This document shows positions 44,161 to 53,979 of a stretch of 64,000 nucleotides of DNA, piece by piece. The DNA is from Limibacter armeniacum (GTDB lineage: Bacteria > Bacteroidota > Bacteroidia > Cytophagales > Flammeovirgaceae), in contig NZ_JBAJNO010000009.1 of NCBI RefSeq assembly GCF_036880985.1, positions 1,426,001 through 1,490,000 on the forward strand. Reading direction: 5' to 3'. Below the pieces are notes generated by a model. That model had not been told where the DNA came from, made no database searches, and worked only from the letters and a program-made list of their open reading frames with translations. Position 1 is the stretch's first letter; every line of letters starts with the position of its first letter. The position numbers and the translations under genes were made by a program.

Positions 44161-45321
44161 CTAACCTCTTTGTGCCTCTCCTGCGAGCGGCAACGTAAAC
44201 CAAAAAACAGTTCCCCTGCCAGTTGCATTTGGCTCTGCGCCTATTTTCCCCCTCATCGCTACTACCTGTTGCTTAACGACACTCAGCTGAAACTCCTCCA
44301 TCAGTTCCTGATCAGTTGCCTGCGTAGAAACAGGGTTATAATTACCCATAAAGTCCAATATCTCGTCCATATTGTAGGCTAAACCTTTAGCATCCAAAGT
44401 GATCTTCAATACTTTATTCTCCTCTACAGCACCAATCACAATCCGACTATTGGCAGCCAATTGTCTCAAGATAAACTCAAGCAAACGAGTCAGGACATTG
44501 TGAAGAAATTTCTTGTCAAAAGTTACAGTTGGCAATACTTTACTGTACTGGATATCCAAGATGATATTCTGTTGAATAGCTTCCAGTACAAATGGGTCAA
44601 TAGCGGCGTTCAGGGTATAATATGGGGTATCAGCCACCAAATTGGTCACCAGTTCCCCTCTATGTACCTGTGTTGTTTCCATAATGGAAAGAATATGGTC
44701 CAGCATAGAGTCTGATGAACGCTGTATCTGGTTCAGGTATTGTACCTGCTTATCATCCATCCCTTTTGTATTCAGCAGTACATTGGTAAGCATTGAGATG
44801 GTACTTACTGGGTTTTTAAGGTCATGTGCCAACAGACTGACAAAAGCATTGATCTGCTGGTTTTTTTGTTCTACCAGCTCTTTCTCTTCCTTCAAGGCAG
44901 TCAGCGCATTCTTCAGCTCCTGATTGATATTGAAGCGTTGGACTGCATAATTACAGACCCGTGAGAAAAGTTCTACTGAAAAGTCTCCTTTGACCAAATA
45001 GTCTTGCGCTCCATTCCGGATCGCTTCCAAACCAACCGTCTTGTCGGTATTGCCCGTAAGCACAACTACCGGTAACAGTGGAAATGAGGATTTCAGATCT
45101 GCCAATCCTTCAAGGCCATGCGCATCCGGCAAAGACAAATCCAGTAGCAGTAAATCAAAAGAGTATTCTTGTATCGCTTCCTTTGCCTGCTTTAAAGAAG
45201 TTACATGTGTTATTTCAAATCCGTCTTCTGAGGCTTTTCTTAACCTGCTCTGCAAAAGTTTGAAGTCAGGTAAGCTATCCTCTATATATAATAGCTTCAT
45301 TGATTCAGTTCGTTTGTTCAT
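44161..45321 (-). CDS. REC-histidine kinase with degenerate ATP-binding domain
   Basis: The 386-residue product has an N-terminal REC domain (LLYIEDSLPDF with acidic pair; DLLLLDLSLPDAHG with phosphoacceptor Asp; VVVLTGNTD; YLVKGD) and a HisKA part with intact H-box LLAHDLKNPVSTI. The following HATPase_c lacks the usual features: no Asn-box (LTRLLEFILRQLA in place of NLLxNA), D-A-K-G-L instead of DxGxG, and EEFQLSVVKQQV instead of GxGLGLxIV. Only the last GRGTVFWFTLP resembles the G3 box. Phosphoryl transfer from ATP is thus unlikely. The start may be 45321 or, more family-like, 45300 (MKLLYIED). Confidence 0.82.
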   Translation of the reverse strand: MNKRTESMKLLYIEDSLPDFKLLQSRLRKASEDGFEITHVTSLKQAKEAIQEYSFDLLLLDLSLPDAHGLEGLADLKSSFPLLPVVVLTGNTDKTVGLEAIRNGAQDYLVKGDFSVELFSRVCNYAVQRFNINQELKNALTALKEEKELVEQKNQQINAFVSLLAHDLKNPVSTISMLTNVLLNTKGMDDKQVQYLNQIQRSSDSMLDHILSIMETTQVHRGELVTNLVADTPYYTLNAAIDPFVLEAIQQNIILDIQYSKVLPTVTFDKKFLHNVLTRLLEFILRQLAANSRIVIGAVEENKVLKITLDAKGLAYNMDEILDFMGNYNPVSTQATDQELMEEFQLSVVKQQVVAMRGKIGAEPNATGRGTVFWFTLPLAGEAQRG

Positions 45322-45352
45322 TTCCCAATAGCCTTCACTATTGAGTTACGCA

Positions 45353-45775
45353 TCACTTACAGTTACGGGATTTAAAACTCTCCACACATTTTATTAATTT
45401 TTCATATTCCCCCAGACAACAAGGCTTTATCAGGTAGGTATTCGCATTCAGGCTATAAGACTTCTTCATGTCCTGTTCTGACGCTGATGACGTCAACATA
45501 ATAACAGGTAAGGTCTCAAAACAATTTCTTGACCTGATTTCCTGAAGCACTTCAAAGCCTGACTTTCGAGGCAAGTTAATATCCAACAACACCAAGTCCG
45601 GACAAACAGCATCTGTATAAGCACCTCGCTTATTCAGATAGTCCAAAGCTTCTTCGCCATTTCTGACAGTATGCAGCTTGATTTTCAGTCCGTACCGCTC
45701 AAATGCTTTTCGGGTAAGTACGATATCTGGATAGTGGTCTTCAACCAGCAGAATATGTACAACCTCATTTTTCAT
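45353..45775 (-). CDS. Rcp1-type single-domain response regulator
   Basis: The 140-residue protein is a lone REC domain: ILLVEDHYPDIVLTRKAF, VLLDINLPRKSGFEVLQEIR with the phosphoacceptor Asp, VIMLTSSASEQDMKKSY, LIKPCCLGEY. The VEDHYPDIVLTRKAFERYGL start and the KRGAYTDAVCPDLVLLD insert are those of Rcp1-like regulators that are partners of phytochrome kinases. It lies between the phytochrome-like kinase and the REC-kinase, all on the same strand. Confidence 0.93.
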   Translation of the reverse strand: MKNEVVHILLVEDHYPDIVLTRKAFERYGLKIKLHTVRNGEEALDYLNKRGAYTDAVCPDLVLLDINLPRKSGFEVLQEIRSRNCFETLPVIMLTSSASEQDMKKSYSLNANTYLIKPCCLGEYEKLIKCVESFKSRNCK

Positions 45776-45865
45776 AACAATGCTCCACTATTTTTTTATT
45801 TTACTTTTATGAATTGTCCTTACCTAATTACAACCTATATCCTGAGTATATGTTACAATCGACTA

Positions 45866-48841
45866 TTATGCCCATGAGTATGGTGCTGAAATAGCCGCAT
45901 TATGCCCTTCCAGATGTTTCGGAATGGTAAAACAGAACTTGCTTCCTTTTCCATATTCCGATTCCACCCAAATACGTCCACCGTATTTGTCAATAATCTT
46001 CTTGCATATTGCTAACCCAATCCCTGTTCCGGTAAACTCTTCATGCGTATGCAAACGCTGAAAGATAACAAATATACGGTCAAGATGTTTTGCTTCAATA
46101 CCAATACCATTATCCTGAATACAGAATTGCCATACCCTCGACAATTCTTTGCATGTCACCCTGATATCAGGAGTACGATCCTTATGGCGGTACTTGATGG
46201 CGTTACTGATAATATTCTGAAACACTTGCAGTACCATTGTCTCGTTCATCTGCAACACCGGAAGCAGGTCACAGTAAACCATTGTTCCTGTCTCTTCTAT
46301 GGAAGAATGAAGGTTGTCCAATGCGACCCTGACCGTCTTATTCAGGTCCACTTCCCTAATATCCTCTTCTCCTGTACTGACTCTTGAGAACTGTAGCAAA
46401 TCATCTATCAGGCTTTTCATCCTGTTTGTTCCCTGTAGGATAAAGTCAATATACTCCTGCCCTTCCTCATCAAGCTGGTCCCTGTATATTTCAGCCAGCA
46501 GCTCACTGAAACCACTGATCGTCCTGAGCGGCTCCTGCAAATCATGGGATGCTACATAAGCAAATGTCTGTAACTCCTCATTACTGTTGTACAGCCTTTC
46601 AGCGTATTCTTTTAGTTTCTGTTCAGCCTCTTTGGAGTATGTTATATCCGTTATCAACGCAATGTAATTGCTCACCTCTTCCTCATCATCCATCACAGGG
46701 TAAAGCTGGATATTACACCAATAAGGTTCACCAGAATACCATCTGAATTTTTTCAGTATAGCTTCTGTCCGTTCCCTATTTTTCAATGCACTTCTCAGCT
46801 TATCGATCTCCGTATCGTTGACGCCATCCTTAATAAAATAGGCACACGGATGTCCAAGGGTTTGGGTAGTACTGCTTCCTGTAATTTCCTGAAACCTTGG
46901 ATTCTGATATACCACAGGAAACCCTTCTTCTGGGCTATTCTCGATAATGATCACCCCATTGCTACTGCTTTCAATGGCTGTCTGGAACTTATGTAACCTT
47001 TTTCGGGCTTTCACATGGTGCGTAATATCTCTGGTATTGACAAGTACTCCTTGAATATTAGGCTCATGCAACAGGTTTTGCACGACACTTTCTACAAAAA
47101 GATAAACACCTGTAGAGTGAAGCATCCGGTAATCTGTTCGCTTCTTCATACCCGGCACTTCCCTTACTTCCCGCATAACTACTGCTACACGATCCAAATC
47201 TTCAGGATGAATAAAGTCTTTCCAGCAACATTTCAGGTGATCAATCGAATACCCCAAAATATGTTCAGCAGAATCACTGATGTAACGGATTTTTCCTCCA
47301 TCCTCAAAAATGGCTATAATGTCTGACGAGTTCTGGAACATATATTTGAAGCGGGCGTTCTGCTCTTCCTCCTCCTGTAAGGTTCTCAGTATAGACTCTA
47401 CGATGATCTTACGTAACTCGCCCAAATAATACAGTGTCAGGGTACACCATGGCTGTGAGTGCTCCTTTATTTCTTCACTTTGACCTGTCACTATTCTTCC
47501 CTCATCCCCTGCCATTTCAACCAGCCAATTGACATTATATCTGTACTCAGGTCTGAACCATACCAAGTATTGACGTTTCTTGGAAGACAAAGATGCTGAT
47601 AGTATTCCTCCATAATGTCCTACATCTGGGTAGATCTCATGAATCCTGTCAGTATGATAAATTTCCTCACTTTGATTTTCCTGTAGCCAATCAATCAATA
47701 GATGAATATCCTCCTCCTCAGGTACTTTACCGAAACTTTCAAAATGGTTTCCCATATAAAGAACAGCTCCTTCAGCTTCAGCCAACTCCAACAATGCTGA
47801 CTCTTTCTGTTCCAACCCCTCCAAAAACGATGACTTACTGGAAATTGCTTCTATCAATGTATTCAACAAGTTGCCCTTGTAAGCAGCCTCCTCTTTTTCT
47901 TGCATCTCTTCCTGTAAAACAACCTGTGAAGAAAATACCTGACAAAGCAACTCACATGCTTTCCGCTGTTCATAGGAAAGGTAATTACGCTCCTTGTTCA
48001 AGCAAACCACCACCCCCCAAGGCTGATTATTCTTCTGTACACTCACCAAAAGCACAGAACTGACGCCCATTTTAGAAAAATATCGCTTTCCAAATGGCAG
48101 TACCGCCTGTATAGCCATATCATTTAACACTTCTTCTTCAAGTGCTTTTGAACGAAGTGTCTTAACTCCTACTGAAGGCTGCTTAAAATCTACCACATAT
48201 CGTACAGGTCTCTGAAAAAGCACATGGGCATCATCTTCTTCAGTATGCCTTAACCACATGGACTCTATCGGGTCCTGCCTGTTACTTCCCCATGCCGCCT
48301 TTATTTCTGCATTAAACTCATCGTCAAACCGAAGTAAGTATATCTGATCAAACCCTGTCAGGATATGCATTTCCTTCACCATCTGCTTGAACAGCTCCTG
48401 TGGAGACTTTACGGACTGCAACTTGGCAAAAGCCACATTCAGAATAGCGTAAGGGTTCAGTTGTTCAATAAGGTCTTCTTCCGGTTGCCTTTCAAACTCA
48501 ATCAGTACATTTCCGTTGCTTCGGCTCAGCTGTAAATAAAAAAGGTACAATTTCCCCTCCCTATCAATACTGAACCTTAATGGAGGAATTTGCCCTGGAT
48601 TATCATGCTTCAGCAAACGGTGAATATACTCCATCCGGGTTTTGTCCATCAGTACTGACAAAGGGTGCCCCAGTAACTCTTTGGAAGCCCTGTAAAAAAA
48701 TAGTGGAACGTTCTCACTCACTGCCTGAATGATAAAGTCCTTTTCAGAAAAAACCACCAACATACAATGTGGCTGCACCTTTGTTGTCATTAGCATAGTT
48801 GTATTCTTTTTTGGCAAAAAATCTAGCTGCCAATAGCTCAT
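45866..48841 (-). CDS. phytochrome-like PAS-GAF-PHY histidine kinase without bilin-binding residues
   Basis: From the ATG at 48841 the product has 991 residues: PAS-like (24-125), GAF (145-310), PHY-like (325-490), two PAS domains (505-615, 620-742), HisKA (H-box YVASHDLQEPLRTI) and an intact HATPase (NIISNAIKYR, DNGIGI, TGTGIGLAI). The start VQPHCMLVVFSEKDFIIQAVSEN mirrors the bacteriophytochrome IQPHGALLV segment and YLVWFRPE the PHY tongue. But the N-terminal Cys, PASDIP, the CHH motif (here CLNKE) and the PRxSF tongue are absent. So I predict a kinase with intact output but no bilin. The ATG overlaps the helicase stop in TAATG. Confidence 0.85.
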   Translation of the reverse strand: MSYWQLDFLPKKNTTMLMTTKVQPHCMLVVFSEKDFIIQAVSENVPLFFYRASKELLGHPLSVLMDKTRMEYIHRLLKHDNPGQIPPLRFSIDREGKLYLFYLQLSRSNGNVLIEFERQPEEDLIEQLNPYAILNVAFAKLQSVKSPQELFKQMVKEMHILTGFDQIYLLRFDDEFNAEIKAAWGSNRQDPIESMWLRHTEEDDAHVLFQRPVRYVVDFKQPSVGVKTLRSKALEEEVLNDMAIQAVLPFGKRYFSKMGVSSVLLVSVQKNNQPWGVVVCLNKERNYLSYEQRKACELLCQVFSSQVVLQEEMQEKEEAAYKGNLLNTLIEAISSKSSFLEGLEQKESALLELAEAEGAVLYMGNHFESFGKVPEEEDIHLLIDWLQENQSEEIYHTDRIHEIYPDVGHYGGILSASLSSKKRQYLVWFRPEYRYNVNWLVEMAGDEGRIVTGQSEEIKEHSQPWCTLTLYYLGELRKIIVESILRTLQEEEEQNARFKYMFQNSSDIIAIFEDGGKIRYISDSAEHILGYSIDHLKCCWKDFIHPEDLDRVAVVMREVREVPGMKKRTDYRMLHSTGVYLFVESVVQNLLHEPNIQGVLVNTRDITHHVKARKRLHKFQTAIESSSNGVIIIENSPEEGFPVVYQNPRFQEITGSSTTQTLGHPCAYFIKDGVNDTEIDKLRSALKNRERTEAILKKFRWYSGEPYWCNIQLYPVMDDEEEVSNYIALITDITYSKEAEQKLKEYAERLYNSNEELQTFAYVASHDLQEPLRTISGFSELLAEIYRDQLDEEGQEYIDFILQGTNRMKSLIDDLLQFSRVSTGEEDIREVDLNKTVRVALDNLHSSIEETGTMVYCDLLPVLQMNETMVLQVFQNIISNAIKYRHKDRTPDIRVTCKELSRVWQFCIQDNGIGIEAKHLDRIFVIFQRLHTHEEFTGTGIGLAICKKIIDKYGGRIWVESEYGKGSKFCFTIPKHLEGHNAAISAPYSWA

Positions 48842-50772
48842 TACTCCATATATTCCCAAGCACTATGATAAGCGCCTATTCGGTCAATATAATCCAGAAA
48901 GGATTGGTAAAAACTATGGGATGAAAGTGTAGCACTATCCCCTATCACCACCAACTTCTTTCGGGCACGGGTCAACGCAACGTTCATTCGTCGGGTATCA
49001 GCCAAGAAGCCTATACTTCCTTCATCATTGCTTCTTACCAAACTGATGTAGATAATATCTTTCTCCTGTCCCTGAAAACCATCCACCGTCTGTACCTGTA
49101 TCTGGTCTGACCATTCCCTTAAAACTGTATCCGACAAAAGATGTTCACTCAAAGTCATTACTTGACCTTTATATGGTGAAATAATACCAATAGAAGGTTG
49201 TTCGACAGAGCCTTCAGCTTTATAAGCTTGCAGTATTCCGGTCAGGTGTCTAAGCAAAAGTGCAGCCTCCTCCTCATTGTAGCGGCTCTGTGTTTCTGGG
49301 TACATTGCTTCGACATACCCACACCCTGCCGTATCTACAAACTCAACAGCCGTTGATAGCTGTGGAAGTTCACTACTCTCGGAGAGTACATGGTTTTTAA
49401 CTGAATCGTCAGCCTTTAACTCTCCATCGTAAAACTGTTCATTGGAAAACTGCATGATCTGCTCATTCATTCTGTATTGAACTTCCAGCATGACTGATGT
49501 TTCCTTCTGCCGAACCATTACTTTCTCAAAGAGTGTCTCTTCCAAACCTTCCTTTGCTGCCTGTTGTGACTTTACAGTTGGTGGCAACTGGCAATGGTCT
49601 CCTGCAAATACCACTTTATCTGCTTTCAGTATTGGAATCCAAGTAGCAGGTTCAAGTGCTTGAGCCGCTTCGTCTATAAATACTGTACTGAACTTACGGT
49701 CTTTGATAAACTTGTTGACAGCACCTACCAAAGTAGCAGTGATTACCTGCGCCTTATCCGTAAGGCTCTCCACAATATATTCTTCCAGCTGCTCGGCTTC
49801 TTTTAGCATCTGACGGGCATCCCGATACAAGTCTCTTCTTTTTTCCCTCTCCTCTTTACCAAAGTTCCGTTTAAACTTGGCTGCCTGCCTTTTAGCTTCT
49901 TCAGCGTCCCGACGCAACTTTTTCAATAACTTGAAATCATGATGCGCTTCAATTTGAGCATCCAAACTATACTGAATCACTTCATCCTGTACCCTTGCTG
50001 GGTTACCTATCCGCAGTACCTTGATTCCTTTCTCTGCCAGTTTCCTTGTCAACAAATCCACCGCCGTGTTACTAGGAGCTGTCACCAGCACCTGCTTTTC
50101 TCGTTGCAGTACCAGCTTCACCACTTGAACCAAGGTGGTAGTCTTACCTGTACCTGGAGGACCGTGTACCACCGCAATATCCTTCGCTGTCAAGACCTTG
50201 GCTACAGCTTCATTTTGTGCTTGGTTAAGTGTTTCTAGAGGTTGAAAACCATTTGGCACTTTCTTTTCAAATGTGGCAGGCTGCTCCCCCAAGAGTATAT
50301 CTCTCAAAGTACGTGTACGCCCAGCTTTCAACTCCAACAACTGCTTGAGGGCATAATCCATCTCACGATAGGTTACATCATCAAACAGCATATCCACCCC
50401 AACATTTCCTTCTGTCAGCCAGTCAGGTAACTCATCCTCAGATACAGCAATCCGCATATTGTCTTCCCACACAGCAGCTACCACCCCTCTCAACCTTTCA
50501 TCATCCTTTCCACCTTCGGAGAAAAAAGTCACCGAGTCTCCTACCTGAAAAGCATGAGGAGTTCCTTTAAACGAACCCCGCTCTATGGTAATATAAAACT
50601 GTTCTCCTGTCCCAATCTCAGATTTTTTGATAATGACAGGGTACCAGCAAATCCCTTTGCGTTTTCTTTCATTCAAAGGAGTTTGCAGGACATTCTTCTC
50701 GTATTGTCTAAAGTCTTCATCGCGCTCAATCTTCAAGAGGGAACGCAAGTGTTTGATTTCTTCCATATTCAA
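48841..50772 (-). CDS. superfamily 1 helicase of the UPF1/SMUBP2 type
   Basis: The 643-residue protein has SF1 helicase motifs: GPPGTGKTTTLVQVV (I), VLVTAPSNTAVDLL (Ia), VFIDEAAQALEPATW (II), VVFAGDHCQLPPTVKS (III), GIISPYKGQV (IV), VDGFQGQEKDIIYISLVRSN (V) and RRMNVALTRARKKLVVIGD (VI). An N-terminal ~170-residue domain with GDSVTFFSEGG is typical of the SMUBP2-like group. It should unwind RNA or DNA 5'-3'. Its stop overlaps the next start (TAATG), so the helicase and the phytochrome-like kinase are translationally coupled. Confidence 0.93.
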   Translation of the reverse strand: MNMEEIKHLRSLLKIERDEDFRQYEKNVLQTPLNERKRKGICWYPVIIKKSEIGTGEQFYITIERGSFKGTPHAFQVGDSVTFFSEGGKDDERLRGVVAAVWEDNMRIAVSEDELPDWLTEGNVGVDMLFDDVTYREMDYALKQLLELKAGRTRTLRDILLGEQPATFEKKVPNGFQPLETLNQAQNEAVAKVLTAKDIAVVHGPPGTGKTTTLVQVVKLVLQREKQVLVTAPSNTAVDLLTRKLAEKGIKVLRIGNPARVQDEVIQYSLDAQIEAHHDFKLLKKLRRDAEEAKRQAAKFKRNFGKEEREKRRDLYRDARQMLKEAEQLEEYIVESLTDKAQVITATLVGAVNKFIKDRKFSTVFIDEAAQALEPATWIPILKADKVVFAGDHCQLPPTVKSQQAAKEGLEETLFEKVMVRQKETSVMLEVQYRMNEQIMQFSNEQFYDGELKADDSVKNHVLSESSELPQLSTAVEFVDTAGCGYVEAMYPETQSRYNEEEAALLLRHLTGILQAYKAEGSVEQPSIGIISPYKGQVMTLSEHLLSDTVLREWSDQIQVQTVDGFQGQEKDIIYISLVRSNDEGSIGFLADTRRMNVALTRARKKLVVIGDSATLSSHSFYQSFLDYIDRIGAYHSAWEYME

Positions 50773-50922
50773 TCGAAGTGGCGAAAGGGCCGCCTAACCT
50801 TTATTTTCAGATAATGCAATTTAAGGTTTCTGCGGATTGTTGTCCCATGAACTGTCAAGTTCTCCGCTTTTACCATTCAGAATCTATCACATCAAAGCAC
50901 GGAACATGCCCCCTAAACAGTA

Positions 50923-50956
50923 AAAGCCTTCTCCGACCGATGGCGAAGAAGGCTTT
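50923..50956 (-). terminator. rho-independent terminator after the NlpC-like gene
   Basis: AAAGCCTTCT (50923-50932) pairs with AGAAGGCTTT (50947-50956); on the minus strand TTTT follows. It ends the transcript of 50975-51613. Confidence 0.8.
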
Positions 50957-50974
50957 CAATTAATCTTTTATCTA

Positions 50975-51613
50975 TCAGTTCGGAAAATACAATGGAGGAT
51001 CGCAGTCATCCGAGTCCCAAACGACAATCTTGTTTTCAGCATTCCATAACCCTGTTGGGGACACATATTGGCTGCCGATTCCAATCACATCGGCAGTGCT
51101 CACTTTCAACCTATTTTCAGGGTCCAGCTTATAAATATGTTCTGAGCAGCTCAACGCATCCGACTTCAGGTCAAACATGTTATCATAAGGTTGGTCTGAA
51201 AAGGACATATCACGCTCAATCATCTTGTCCAAATACTCGCCATCCCAATCAGGACATCGGCAAATCACCACCCGATCAGACTCCTTACAGATATCAAAAA
51301 AGTAAGACTTGGTAAAATCACTATGCGTCATCTCGGAAATTTCCCAATCACCATCACTCCCTTTTGAGCGACAAAATGCGGCATGGCTAAATTCACCAGG
51401 AATCAGAAACGTAGTCAGTTTCTTTTTATCAATCGTCAATATAAAATCTCCAGGCTGCAACAGTGCGTAGCCTACCTGATACTTCCAGCCTCTCAGTGAA
51501 GTATAGTATGTTGAGAACCTGATATATGGGATAACATGTTTGAGTGCATAATGGTACACCCTTCTTCTCATCACCCACATGACGATCTCAGCTTTGACTT
51601 TTTTGGGTAACAT
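50975..51613 (-). CDS. permuted papain-like (YiiX/NlpC-P60 clan) protein
   Basis: The 212-residue protein has the permuted NlpC/P60-LRAT arrangement: first GDFILTIDKKKL and the active His in GEFSHAAFCRS, then YDNMFDLKSDALSCSEHIYKL with the active Cys (usual YCSE). This is the YiiX/YebB branch, which includes lipid and peptide amidases. No signal peptide is visible, although a basic helix opens the protein (MLPKKVKAEIVMWVMRRR). It lies just downstream of the SpoIIE gene (33 bp), so co-transcription is likely. The substrate is not known. Confidence 0.78.
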   Translation of the reverse strand: MLPKKVKAEIVMWVMRRRVYHYALKHVIPYIRFSTYYTSLRGWKYQVGYALLQPGDFILTIDKKKLTTFLIPGEFSHAAFCRSKGSDGDWEISEMTHSDFTKSYFFDICKESDRVVICRCPDWDGEYLDKMIERDMSFSDQPYDNMFDLKSDALSCSEHIYKLDPENRLKVSTADVIGIGSQYVSPTGLWNAENKIVVWDSDDCDPPLYFPN

Positions 51614-51646
51614 AAGTTTAAAAAAAGTTATAGTAAAAAATTTGAG

Positions 51647-53809
51647 TTATAGTTTGAAGCCCATCACCAAGATATCATCCGTTTGCTTTTCGTTGCCATG
51701 ACTCATCCATTGGAAGAGGTTATCCCGAAGTATCGATTCTTGCTCTCCCATCGGATCCTTATGCAACAAAGTCAAAAAGCGTCGGAAGTTTTTAGCCATA
51801 AACTTCATATTGTTTTTACCTCCAAACTGATCCTTATAACCGTCACTGTACATGTAAAAAGTAACTGGCTCATCCAAAGGTATCGTATGCAATGTATATA
51901 CCCTATCTTGTTGGTATACATTCCCTCCGATCGGTGCTGCATCCCCCTTGATCAAGTCCTCTTCTTTACCCTTGAAGATCAGAAGTGGGTTTTTCGCACC
52001 TGCATATTGCAATTCGTTTTTGTTTCTGTCAATACAAATAATCGAGAGTTCCATTCCATCTCTGTTTCCTGATGTCGATTGCCTTAAGGCTTTGTAAACC
52101 TGTTCATGCAACCTGTTCAGGATCAAGTCAGGAGATGTTATCTTATTCTTGATAATAATCTCTGTCAAAGACTGAATACCAATAAAGCTCATAAAAGCAC
52201 CTGGCACTCCATGTCCTGTACAGTCCGCTGCTACCACTATCAACTTATCGTCAACCTCCTCCACAAAATAGAAATCACCCGATACTATATTCCTAGGTTG
52301 GTAGAATATAAAGTAACCGTCCTCTCCAAAGTATTTTTTCAACACTTCCTGAGAAGGCAACAATGCTCTTTGGATTTGCTTAGCATATTGAATGCTGGAA
52401 GTTATTTCCTCATTCACCTTTTTCAGTTGCTGGCTCTGCTGCTCCAACTCCTCATTCTGCTCTGCAATCTGAAGGTTTTGCGTATTCAACTCTTCATTAG
52501 CCTCTTGGAGTGAGTTGGTTCGCTCCATGACAGTCTCTTCAAGGTTATGGTTGATATCATCCAGTTCCTTGTTCAGCTGTTCATTTTTCAAGAACGCTGT
52601 AGAGAAGTTTTGAGCCAAGACAGATGCTTGAGAAAAAATAAATATGTAGAAACCTACGGTAAACATATTCATGGACTGAATGATGTTTTCATTCAGCAAT
52701 AGGTCATTGACAGAGGTAATCACCAAGGACAAAGCTCCAAAAAGGAAAATCAATGCCCCTTTCTGCTTATTTAAGGCTGCATATGCCAATGTTCCGATAC
52801 AATAGGCACAAACTACAGGTAACAGGTAAGTAATAGCCACCATCACATATGACACCATATATGTTGATGAAAACAAGGTAAAAGCAATCAGTATCCCAAA
52901 TACCGTGTTAACACCTACCTGAAAATACTTGAATGTATAATCTCTGTACAGTAGCCTGATAAATAGCGGTACTGTAATAAGTGGAATCTCAAAAGCCAGA
53001 TATTGCAACCTTAACAACCACCCCCAAGACATACTTGGCAGAAGTACCGTCATCAGGTATTCGCCTACAGTCAGCGCACGCAAGCACAATGCAAAAGAGG
53101 TAATGCTAAAAATCAGGTTAGCTGGTACATTTCTACGATAATAGTAAAGGATCAAGTGGTAAAGACCAACAATCAACACACTACTGAAAAGGAATATATC
53201 TCTCCATGTAGAAGTCTCTCTTTCCTGTAAGATTGCACCATCTGACCCTAACTGTATAGACTGCCACAACCCTCCTTTCCTATGATGGAAATTAGATACT
53301 TGTACCAACAATGAAAGTGTGTCGCCTTTAACAGGAAAGCTTACTATTTTCGTCTTATATTCAGGAGCTGCCTGTTCTTTATTCTTGCTCACCTTTCCAT
53401 TTGAAGCCACCAACTGACCATCAACATAAAAACGGTAAGCCGTTCCTGCAGTTCTGATTTTCAATGCCAACTTGTCCGGTGCACTTGCAGGCAGTAATAC
53501 TTTCAAGTGATAGGTAGCGACTCCAAAAGAAGGCAAAGGCTTTCCTAAAGCATCCGTCAAACCATTCCAAGTCTCCGGTACTTTTACCAACTGACGTTTG
53601 TAACCAGCCCCTTGCACTAAATCTTCCTCCAGTAGCAATTCACCCCAATAGAAATCCCATTGACCATCAAGGTTAATGATTTCATTGACATTTGATTGAC
53701 GTAAATCTAGTAGGGCTGAATTTGCAACCTGTCCGAATGCATTAAATGAGAAAAAAATCCCAAGTAATAACCCTGAAAAAAAACAGCAAGTTCGTTGATT
53801 GATTTGCAT
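51647..53809 (-). CDS. 7TMR-DISM sensor with SpoIIE-type phosphatase output
   Basis: The 720-residue product has a signal peptide (ending AFGQ), a periplasmic 7TMR-DISM extracellular domain (about 30-200; DGQWDFYWGELL, VPETWNGL, ATYHLKVLL, YRFYVDGQLV), seven membrane helices (205-395), a coiled coil (410-470; EQLNKELDDINHNLEETV) and a PP2C/SpoIIE phosphatase domain (485-720; ISGDFYF-type NIVSGDFYFVEEVDD, VVAADCTGHGVPGAFMS, DAAPIGG, YMYSDGYKDQFGG). The metal-binding Asp residues are kept. Such proteins detect periplasmic ligands and dephosphorylate partner proteins, often anti-sigma antagonists. No partner STAS gene is adjacent. Confidence 0.92.
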   Translation of the reverse strand: MQINQRTCCFFSGLLLGIFFSFNAFGQVANSALLDLRQSNVNEIINLDGQWDFYWGELLLEEDLVQGAGYKRQLVKVPETWNGLTDALGKPLPSFGVATYHLKVLLPASAPDKLALKIRTAGTAYRFYVDGQLVASNGKVSKNKEQAAPEYKTKIVSFPVKGDTLSLLVQVSNFHHRKGGLWQSIQLGSDGAILQERETSTWRDIFLFSSVLIVGLYHLILYYYRRNVPANLIFSITSFALCLRALTVGEYLMTVLLPSMSWGWLLRLQYLAFEIPLITVPLFIRLLYRDYTFKYFQVGVNTVFGILIAFTLFSSTYMVSYVMVAITYLLPVVCAYCIGTLAYAALNKQKGALIFLFGALSLVITSVNDLLLNENIIQSMNMFTVGFYIFIFSQASVLAQNFSTAFLKNEQLNKELDDINHNLEETVMERTNSLQEANEELNTQNLQIAEQNEELEQQSQQLKKVNEEITSSIQYAKQIQRALLPSQEVLKKYFGEDGYFIFYQPRNIVSGDFYFVEEVDDKLIVVAADCTGHGVPGAFMSFIGIQSLTEIIIKNKITSPDLILNRLHEQVYKALRQSTSGNRDGMELSIICIDRNKNELQYAGAKNPLLIFKGKEEDLIKGDAAPIGGNVYQQDRVYTLHTIPLDEPVTFYMYSDGYKDQFGGKNNMKFMAKNFRRFLTLLHKDPMGEQESILRDNLFQWMSHGNEKQTDDILVMGFKL

Positions 53810-53979
53810 TTGATATTAGTCGTAAAAAAATGTTTTGGAGTTATGTGCACGCAATATAGTACAGTTTTGTACAAAGTTGTAGCTCAAAAAAACATTCCTC
53901 CTACTTAGTGGGATAACGCTGTTATCAAAAAGGTTACTATCAAAGCATCTAGGTAAAAAGTAAATTCCCTCTTAAGTGT

